This document shows positions 1 to 4,473 of a DNA stretch of 17,507 nt, one piece after another. The first letter of the stretch is position 1. Every line of letters begins with the position of its first letter. The notes under the pieces are model-generated. The model was not told the origin of the DNA. It did not search any database and worked only from the letters and a program-made list of their open reading frames with translations. The position numbers and the translations under genes were made by a program. Source of the stretch: DASUSH01 sp036375215 (GTDB taxonomy: Bacteria; Actinomycetota; Thermoleophilia; Solirubrobacterales; 70-9); the NCBI GenBank assembly GCA_036375215.1, contig DASUSH010000072.1:1-17507 (forward strand), given 5' to 3'.

Positions 1-1460
1 TCGGGCCGAAACTGCTTTTCGGCCCCGTATAGGGGCTCGATCGCAGTTTCGGCCGATCGCTCCGGCGCGAGCCGCAGGGCGACGGCTCCGGCGAGGACCG
101 CGGCGGCGATCCCGAACAGGTAGGCGTCGTCGGCGACGCTCGCCGCGCCGGCGAGGCTCTGGGGCTCGCCCACGATCGCGACCAGGATCGCGGTGCCGAG
201 GACGGCGCCGAGCTGGCGGCCGGCCGAGGTGAGCGCGGTCGCGATGCCGAAGCGGTGGGCGGGGATCTCGGCCGCGGCCGCGGCGCCCAGCGTCGGGAAG
301 GCGAGGCCGATGCCCGCGCCGGCGAGCAGCATGCCGGGCAGCCAGGTGGCGAGGTAGTCGGGCTCGGGCCCGGCGCTCAAGAGGATCGCCAGGCCGGCGC
401 CGTAGACGAGCGTGCCGGGCACGATGACTGCGCGGTGGCCGAAGCGGTCGGCGAGCTTGCCCGCGGGCCCGGCGAGGATCGCCGAGGTGAGCGGGCCGGG
501 CATCACGGCGAGGCCCGCGTCGAGCACGCTGTAGCCCCAGACCCCGGTGAGAAACAGGATGTTGCCGAGGATCGTCGAGAAGAACGCCGCGGCGAAGAGC
601 AGGGTGCCGAGCGTGCCGATCCGGAAGGACCGGATCCGGAACAGCTCGAGGTCGACGAGCGGGCGGGGGTGGCTGCGGCTGCGGGCGACGACCCCCGCGA
701 GCAGCGCGGCGCCGGCGGCGAAGCAGCCGATCACGGCGGCCGAGCCCCAGCCCCAGCCGTTGCCCTCGACGATCCCGAGCGCGAGCACGCCGAGCCCGGT
801 GGCTGCGAGGGCGGAGCCGGCGAGGTCGGGCAGCCCGCTCGCGCGCTCGTCGCGGCTCTCGTCGACGCCGCGCACGGCGGCGAGGAGGACGAGCGCGCCG
901 AGCGGCAGGTTGACGAGGAAGATCCAGCGCCAGTCGGCGACCTCGACGAGGACGCCGCCCAGCGGCGGGCCGACGGTCGCGGCGAGCGCGGCCGCCGCGC
1001 CCCAGATCCCGACGCCCGCGGCGCGGCGCTCGAGCGGGAAGAGCGGGAGGAGGAGCGCGACCGAGACCGAGACCATGATCGCCGCGCCGAGGCCCTGGAG
1101 CGCCCGGGCGGCGACGAGCAGCTCCCAGCTCGGCGCGATCGCGCAGAGCAGGCTCGTCGAGATGAAGAGCGCGACGCCGGCGAGGAAGACGCGGCGGCGC
1201 CCGTAGCGGTCGGCGATCCCGCCCGCGGGAACGAGGAGGGCGGCGAGGGCGATGAAGTACGCGTCGAGGATCCAGGACAGCTCCGCCGGGGTCGCGTCCG
1301 CGAACGAGGCGCGGATGTCGGGGAAGCTCGTGTTGACGATCGTGGTGTCGAGGAACGCCAGGAACGCGCCGCCGCAGACGGCGAAGATCGCCACGGCGCG
1401 CCGGCGGGAGCTCCGCTCGTCGGCGCTTGGGAGATCGGGGCTTGCCGGACTCAGTTGCAA
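1..1460 (-). CDS. DHA2-family (EmrB/QacA-type) MFS drug-efflux transporter, 3' end outside window
   Basis: This is a proton-coupled multidrug efflux permease of the inner membrane. The frame stays open for 486 codons to the window edge, close to the usual length of 14-helix DHA2 proteins, so only a short tail is probably missing. Numbered from the TTG at 1460, it shows the DHA2 signature LDTTIVN (37-43), motif A GIADRYGRRR (81-90), RALQGLGAA (119-127), motif C GPPLGG (164-169) and DWRWIFLVNLP (176-186), followed by further hydrophobic helices. The start is uncertain: no ATG exists between the upstream in-frame stop and the signature. TTG 1460 keeps a basic N-terminal tail (RSSRRR); GTG 1394 would remove it, and neither has a good ribosome site. 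It diverges from an HxlR regulator, which suggests local control. The substrate is unknown. Confidence 0.93.
   Translation of the reverse strand, partial: MQLSPASPDLPSADERSSRRRAVAIFAVCGGAFLAFLDTTIVNTSFPDIRASFADATPAELSWILDAYFIALAALLVPAGGIADRYGRRRVFLAGVALFISTSLLCAIAPSWELLVAARALQGLGAAIMVSVSVALLLPLFPLERRAAGVGIWGAAAALAATVGPPLGGVLVEVADWRWIFLVNLPLGALVLLAAVRGVDESRDERASGLPDLAGSALAATGLGVLALGIVEGNGWGWGSAAVIGCFAAGAALLAGVVARSRSHPRPLVDLELFRIRSFRIGTLGTLLFAAAFFSTILGNILFLTGVWGYSVLDAGLAVMPGPLTSAILAGPAGKLADRFGHRAVIVPGTLVYGAGLAILLSAGPEPDYLATWLPGMLLAGAGIGLAFPTLGAAAAAEIPAHRFGIATALTSAGRQLGAVLGTAILVAIVGEPQSLAGAASVADDAYLFGIAAAVLAGAVALRLAPERSAETAIEPLYGAEKQFRP
4..54. repeat. Nested inverted repeats in the 3' end of the MFS gene
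   Basis: GGCCGAAACTGC (4-15) is the perfect reverse complement of GCAGTTTCGGCC (43-54). Inside the 27-nt loop lies a second hairpin, GCCCC-gtata-GGGGC (22-36). An alternative pairing also exists, because TTTCGGCC at 17-24 can pair with 4-11 in place of 47-54. The structure lies in the last codons visible of the efflux gene, so in the transcript it would be a strong stem-loop near the 3' end. No run of T follows within the window. It could be a terminator-like or mRNA-stability element; its role is unproven. Confidence 0.5.
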
Positions 1461-1499
1461 AGCGAAACTGAAGCTAGAGGCTCAGTTCGCATTTGCAAC
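1454..1499. promoter_or_regulatory. Probable HxlR operator: 18-nt imperfect dyad between the divergent genes
   Basis: The left arm GTTGCAAAGCGAAACTGA (1454-1471) and the right arm TCAGTTCGCATTTGCAAC (1482-1499) are inverted copies. The outer eight and inner six bases match exactly and four middle bases differ; a 10-nt spacer separates the arms. The dyad sits between a transporter and the divergent HxlR gene and covers both candidate promoters, the usual place for an autoregulatory HxlR/MarR-type operator. The dyad is seen directly; binding by the neighbouring regulator is inferred. Confidence 0.65.
1471..1498 (-). promoter_or_regulatory. Candidate promoter of the MFS efflux gene
   Basis: On the minus strand TTGCAA (1493-1498) can act as a -35 box and TAGCTT (1471-1476) as a -10 box, separated by 16 nt. 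The -10 box ends 10 nt before the TTG start at 1460, so the transcript would be leaderless or nearly so. Both boxes lie inside the dyad operator, so a bound repressor would block them. Confidence 0.4.
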
Positions 1500-1523
1500 G
1501 GACATCGGTCACACAGCTAGACT
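1493..1523 (+). promoter_or_regulatory. Candidate promoter of the HxlR regulator gene
   Basis: TTGCAA (1493-1498), a palindromic hexamer also usable by the divergent promoter, is followed after 19 nt by TAGACT (1518-1523). The -10 box ends 9 nt before the ATG at 1533, predicting an almost leaderless transcript. The spacer is slightly long, so the -35 assignment is weak; the -10 box is the better half. Confidence 0.4.
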
Positions 1524-1532
1524 CGAGCGAGG

Positions 1533-2009
1533 ATGAGGCACGAAGAGCTACTCGAGGCGAACTGCGCGATCTCGCGCACGAGCGCGATGCTCGGCGAGCG
1601 CTGGGTGTTCGCGATCCTGCGCGCCGCCTACTTCCGCGCCCGCACCTTCGAGGACTACCTCGAGGCGACCGGGATCGCCCGCAACGTGCTCGCCGACCGC
1701 CTCCGCAACCTCGTCGACTTCGGCATCCTCGAGCGTCGCCCCTACGAGGAGAGCGCGAAGCGCAAGCGCAGCGAGTACCGGCTGACCGAGGCGGGCCTCG
1801 ACCTCTACCCGGTGATCGTCTCGATGATGGAGTGGGGGAACAAGCACGCCGGCTTCCTCGACGGCCCCCCGGTCGTGCTCCGCCACACGACCTGCGGTGA
1901 GATCACCCACCCCCACATGGTCTGCGACCACTGCGGCGAGGAGGTCCTGCCGCGCGAGGTCGAGCCCCTGCCCGGGCCGGGCGCCGAGCCCGCCTCGAAG
2001 CGCAGCTAG
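1533..2009 (+). CDS. HxlR-family winged-helix transcriptional regulator
   Basis: A 158-residue DNA-binding regulator of the HxlR (DUF24) family, which typically senses electrophiles, aldehydes or drugs and controls a neighbouring gene. The family hallmarks are visible: an N-terminal Cys11 in NCAISRTSAMLGERW (10-24), the position used for redox sensing in several relatives; the helix-turn-helix and recognition region ARNVLADRLRNLVDFGILERR (49-69, split here as ARNVLADRLRN and LVDFGILERR); and the wing YRLTEAGLDLYPV (82-94). After the usual fold the protein carries a tail with His118, Cys121, Cys131 and Cys134 (spacing C-x9-C-x2-C), which looks like a small metal or redox site. ATG 1533 is chosen because it fits the promoter and protein start; GAGG directly abuts it. 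It probably represses the divergent MFS gene through the 1454-1499 dyad. Its stop codon overlaps the stop of the convergent reductase gene. Confidence 0.9.
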   Translation: MRHEELLEANCAISRTSAMLGERWVFAILRAAYFRARTFEDYLEATGIARNVLADRLRNLVDFGILERRPYEESAKRKRSEYRLTEAGLDLYPVIVSMMEWGNKHAGFLDGPPVVLRHTTCGEITHPHMVCDHCGEEVLPREVEPLPGPGAEPASKRS

Positions 2010-2737
2010 CCGCTCGGCCCGAAGCGCTCGGTGCGGATCTGGACCGGCTCGCAGCCACCCGTCTGGGCGAGCCGGGCGGCGCTCTCGACGAACCCGTTCG
2101 AGCCGCAGAGGAACACCACCGCAGCCTCCCGCGCGGCCTCGCAGACGAGCTCCTCGTCGATCCTCCCGGTGTGCCCGTCCCAGCCCTCGGGCGGGGTCCG
2201 GGTGAAGGTGAGGGTCGCGTCCTCCGCGAGCTCGTCGGCGTAGATCACGTCCTCCGCATTGCGGACCGAGTAGACCAGCCGCATCGGGAGGTCGGGCATC
2301 GTCCGCCGCCGGTGGCGCAGCATCGCCATCAGCGGTACGACCCCGGAGCCGCCGCCGACGAGCAGCACCGGGCTCTCGCCGCGCCAGACGAAGTACGAGG
2401 CGAACGGGCCCCGGACCTCCACCTGGTCGCCCTCGACGAGGACGTCGTGGAAGTAGGGCGAGACCTCGCCGTCGGCGAGGCGGTCGATCGTCAGCTCGAT
2501 CTCACCGACGTCGAGGGGGGAGGACGCGACCGAGTAGGAGCGCTGTGCCCGGTAGCCGTCCTCGGCGGTGAGCCGCACGTCGTAGTGCTGGCCGGGCAGG
2601 TGCGGCATCCATGCCGGCAGCTCGAGCCGGAACGACTTGACCCGGGGCGTCTCCCGCCTGATCTCCTTCACCGTCGCGATCTGCCAGCGGCCCGGCGCCT
2701 TCTGCTCAGCCGGCGCGAGCTCCGCTAGTCGGTCCAA
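2006..2737 (-). CDS. FAD/NAD(P)-binding ferredoxin-reductase-like oxidoreductase
   Basis: A 243-residue FNR-superfamily flavoprotein that moves electrons between NAD(P)H and a partner. It has an FAD-binding beta-barrel with the RSYS motif (66-69), a nucleotide-binding domain with GGGSGVVPLMAM (128-139), and CGSNGFVESAA (211-221) near the end; the protein closes with ERFGPSG. There is no attached 2Fe-2S domain, so electrons must pass directly or via a separate carrier. The start is TTG 2737, preceded 5 nt away by the strong ribosome site AAGGAGGAG (2743-2751). It overlaps the 3' end of the upstream molybdoenzyme gene by 13 nt, implying translational coupling. Extending the same frame upstream only reads antifunctional sequence within the molybdoenzyme gene. 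It is probably the dedicated reductase for that enzyme (inference). Confidence 0.88.
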   Translation of the reverse strand: MDRLAELAPAEQKAPGRWQIATVKEIRRETPRVKSFRLELPAWMPHLPGQHYDVRLTAEDGYRAQRSYSVASSPLDVGEIELTIDRLADGEVSPYFHDVLVEGDQVEVRGPFASYFVWRGESPVLLVGGGSGVVPLMAMLRHRRRTMPDLPMRLVYSVRNAEDVIYADELAEDATLTFTRTPPEGWDGHTGRIDEELVCEAAREAAVVFLCGSNGFVESAARLAQTGGCEPVQIRTERFGPSG

Positions 2738-3333
2738 TACCGCTCCTCCTTCCAGGGGTCGCCGCGGTTGTGGTAGCCGTTCGCCTCCCAGAAGCCGGGC
2801 TCGTCGTGGTCCATCACGCGCAGGCCGGCGATCCACTTCGCGCTCTTCCAGAAGTAGAGGTGCGGGACGAGCAGCCGGGCCGGCCCGCCGTGCTCGCGCG
2901 GCAGCGGCTCCCCCTCGTGCTCGGTGACGACCCAGGCCTTGCCGTCGGTCAGGTCCTCGATCGCGAGGTTGGTCGTGTAGCCGCCGAACGAGCGGGCCAT
3001 CGCGTAAGGCTCGAGCGGCTCGGCCGCCTCCAGGAGCGCATCCACGGAGACGCCGCGGAAGCTGGTGCCTAGCTTCGACCAGGAGGTCACGCAGTGGATG
3101 TCGCACGGGACGTCCTCGAACTCGAGCTCGGCGAACTCCTCCCAGTTCCACGCGCGCGCCTCGGCGACCATGCCGTCGACCTGGAAGCTCCACTCGCTCA
3201 CGGGGACGTCCGGGGTCGTGCCCGCGGTGAGGACCGGGAAGCCGGGCTCGACGTACTGTCCGGGCGGCACCCGCCCCTCGAGCTCGTCGGGGACCCGCCG
3301 CTTGCCGCCGAAGCCGCGCGAGACGAACGCCAT
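2725..3333 (-). CDS. Sulfite-oxidase/MsrP-like molybdopterin oxidoreductase, short cytosolic form
   Basis: A 202-residue protein of the sulfite oxidase molybdopterin fold. Cys81 in DIHCVTSWSKLG (78-89) matches the cysteine that ligates molybdenum in MsrP (YedY) and sulfite oxidase. The cofactor-binding segment HGGPARLLVPHLYFWKSAKW (148-167) is also typical. No Tat or Sec signal peptide is visible and there is no heme or dimerisation domain, so it should act in the cytoplasm, unlike classical periplasmic MsrP. ATG 3333 lies 7 nt after the stop of the upstream zinc-finger gene, and its 3' end overlaps the reductase gene by 13 nt. The three form one operon. The substrate is unknown: related enzymes oxidise sulfite or reduce S- or N-oxides such as methionine sulfoxide. 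The adjacent NAD(P)H reductase argues for the reductive direction (inference). Confidence 0.88.
   Translation of the reverse strand: MAFVSRGFGGKRRVPDELEGRVPPGQYVEPGFPVLTAGTTPDVPVSEWSFQVDGMVAEARAWNWEEFAELEFEDVPCDIHCVTSWSKLGTSFRGVSVDALLEAAEPLEPYAMARSFGGYTTNLAIEDLTDGKAWVVTEHEGEPLPREHGGPARLLVPHLYFWKSAKWIAGLRVMDHDEPGFWEANGYHNRGDPWKEERYWTD
2743..2751 (-). promoter_or_regulatory. Ribosome binding site deciding the TTG start of the reductase
   Basis: AAGGAGGAG on the minus strand lies 5 nt before TTG 2737 and inside the 3' end of the preceding gene. It is one of the strongest Shine-Dalgarno sequences in the window and is the main reason for choosing this TTG over an internal GTG. Confidence 0.75.
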
Positions 3334-3340
3334 CGAGGGC

Positions 3341-3655
3341 TCAGCCGCCGAGCGGCGACGGCGGGATCCGCGTCTCGCCGGTCACGTCCGGGATCACGAT
3401 GTCGAGGTCGTCGGGGTAGCAGTAAGACCACTCCTCCCCGGGCTGGATCGAGCGGATCAGCGGGTGCCCCGCCTCCCGAGCGTGCGCGGTCGCGTGCTTG
3501 TTCGGGGAGCTGTCGCAGCAGCCGACCTTGCCGCACTCGAGGCAGATCCGCAGGTGGAACCAGGGGTCGCCGGCCTGCAGGCACCCCTCGCAGCCCTCGA
3601 CGGCCTCGGGCAGCTCGGTGACGCGGACGTGGTCGAGGTGCGAGCAGGAGGGCAC
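3341..3655 (-). CDS. UBP-type (ubiquitin-binding-like) zinc finger protein
   Basis: A 104-residue single-domain protein of the ZnF-UBP fold, best known from eukaryotic deubiquitinases and HDAC6, where it grips the free C-terminal Gly-Gly of ubiquitin. The zinc ligand pattern is complete: Cys4/His6, Cys22/Cys25, Cys38/Cys41, Cys46, and His54/His58/His64. The segment EWSYCYPDD (75-83) keeps a Trp-x-Tyr like the aromatic pair that lines the tail-binding pocket in HDAC6. The protein itself ends in Pro-Leu-Gly-Gly. The start is GTG 3655, with a weak GAGG just upstream; it leaves only two residues before the first zinc ligand. It is the first gene of an operon with the molybdoenzyme and the reductase. 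Its role in bacteria is not established; a docking or adaptor role is a guess. Confidence 0.85.
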   Translation of the reverse strand: MPSCSHLDHVRVTELPEAVEGCEGCLQAGDPWFHLRICLECGKVGCCDSSPNKHATAHAREAGHPLIRSIQPGEEWSYCYPDDLDIVIPDVTGETRIPPSPLGG

Positions 3656-3686
3656 GCCCTCAAGTGTGCCGACTTTCGACCGGAAG

Positions 3687-3700
3687 GGGGCCCGGGCCCC
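3687..3700. repeat. Perfect 14-nt GC palindrome between divergent genes
   Basis: GGGGCCCGGGCCCC lies in the 59-nt gap between the start of the zinc-finger gene (minus) and the start of the hydrolase gene (plus), just upstream of the latter's -10 box. It may be a regulator site, but in DNA this GC-rich a chance palindrome is possible. Confidence 0.35.
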
Positions 3701-3702
3701 TC

Positions 3703-3708
3703 TAGGTT
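3703..3708 (+). promoter_or_regulatory. Candidate -10 box of the MBL hydrolase gene
   Basis: TAGGTT ends 6 nt before the GTG start at 3715, so transcription would begin at or beside the start codon. No convincing -35 box is seen, and no ribosome site is well placed, which fits a leaderless mRNA. Confidence 0.4.
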
Positions 3709-3714
3709 TCAGGG

Positions 3715-4437
3715 GTGAGCGATCGGGCCCCCGGCCACCCCGAGATCGAGCGCGTCGTCGCGCCCAACCCCGGCCCGATGACGCTCGAGGGGACCAACAC
3801 CTTCATCGTCGAGCGCGGCGGGCGCGCCTACGTGATCGATCCGGGACCGGCCGACGACGGGCACCTCGCGAAGGTGCGGGCGGCGGCCGAGGCGCGCGGC
3901 GGGATCGCCGGCGTGCTCCTCACCCATTCGCACGGCGATCACGCCGAGGGCGCGGGCCCGCTCGGCGAGCCCGTCCTCTGGCCCGGCGGCGACCCGTACC
4001 CGTTCGAGGCGGTGCCGACGCCGGGGCACAGCGACGACCACGTCGTCTTCCGCTTCGGCGAGGTCGTCTTCTGCGGCGACCTCGTCCTCGGCGAGGGCTC
4101 GACCTTCGTCCCGCCCGACGGCGGCTCCCTGGTCGCCTACCTCGAATCGCTCGAGCGGCTGCGCGACCTGGACGCCGACCTGCTCTGCCCCGGCCACGGG
4201 CCGTGGATCACCGACCCCCGCGGGAAGGTCGACGAGTACATCGAGCACAAGCTCGACCGCGAGCGCAAGCTCGTGGCCGCGCTCGAGTCCGGGGAACGCT
4301 CGCGGGCGCGGCTGCTCGACGCGGCCTGGGACGACGTGCCCCTCGAGCTCCGCGGCGCGGCGGCGATCGTGATGCAGGCCCACCTCGAGAAGCTCGGCGC
4401 CGAGGGCCGCCTGCCCGCGGACGAGCTGACCGAATAG
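3715..4437 (+). CDS. Metallo-beta-lactamase-fold hydrolase, LACTB2-like
   Basis: A 240-residue binuclear zinc hydrolase. The metal ligands are present: the HxHxDH box in THSHGDHAEG (70-79; His71, His73, Asp75, His76), His105 in PTPGHSDDH, Asp122 in FCGDLVLG and His161 in CPGHGPW. The N-terminal signature PNPGPMTLEGTNTFIV (17-32) is characteristic of the LACTB2 branch, and the last 80 residues look like that branch's winged-helix tail. Human LACTB2 is an endoribonuclease; bacterial members are usually annotated as glyoxalase II-like or generic MBL hydrolases, so the substrate is left open. GTG 3715 is chosen because it directly follows a -10 box and precedes the conserved region by a normal distance. 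The acylase gene follows after 36 nt, possibly in the same transcript. Confidence 0.88.
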   Translation: MSDRAPGHPEIERVVAPNPGPMTLEGTNTFIVERGGRAYVIDPGPADDGHLAKVRAAAEARGGIAGVLLTHSHGDHAEGAGPLGEPVLWPGGDPYPFEAVPTPGHSDDHVVFRFGEVVFCGDLVLGEGSTFVPPDGGSLVAYLESLERLRDLDADLLCPGHGPWITDPRGKVDEYIEHKLDRERKLVAALESGERSRARLLDAAWDDVPLELRGAAAIVMQAHLEKLGAEGRLPADELTE

Positions 4438-4461
4438 GGCGCGCCGGGCGACGCGGGCTGA

Positions 4462-4467
4462 TATCCA
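4462..4467 (+). promoter_or_regulatory. Weak candidate -10 box before the acylase gene
   Basis: TATCCA, within tgatatccaat, ends 6 nt before the ATG at 4474. It lacks the final T of TANNNT but has the same spacing as the other boxes in the window. The 36-nt gap has no clear ribosome site, so the gene may have its own leaderless start as well as read-through from the hydrolase gene. Confidence 0.25.
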
Positions 4468-4473
4468 ATCCCC

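Noticed and set aside
2738..3193. N-terminal extension of the reductase to about 395 residues
   Set aside because: The extension reads through the molybdoenzyme gene in another frame and has no motifs, whereas TTG 2737 has a strong ribosome site and gives a normal-length FNR protein.
3715..4437. Calling the MBL hydrolase an acyl-homoserine lactonase or glyoxalase II
   Set aside because: HxHxDH is shared by the whole superfamily, and the N-terminal signature points to the LACTB2 branch, so a specific substrate is not supported.
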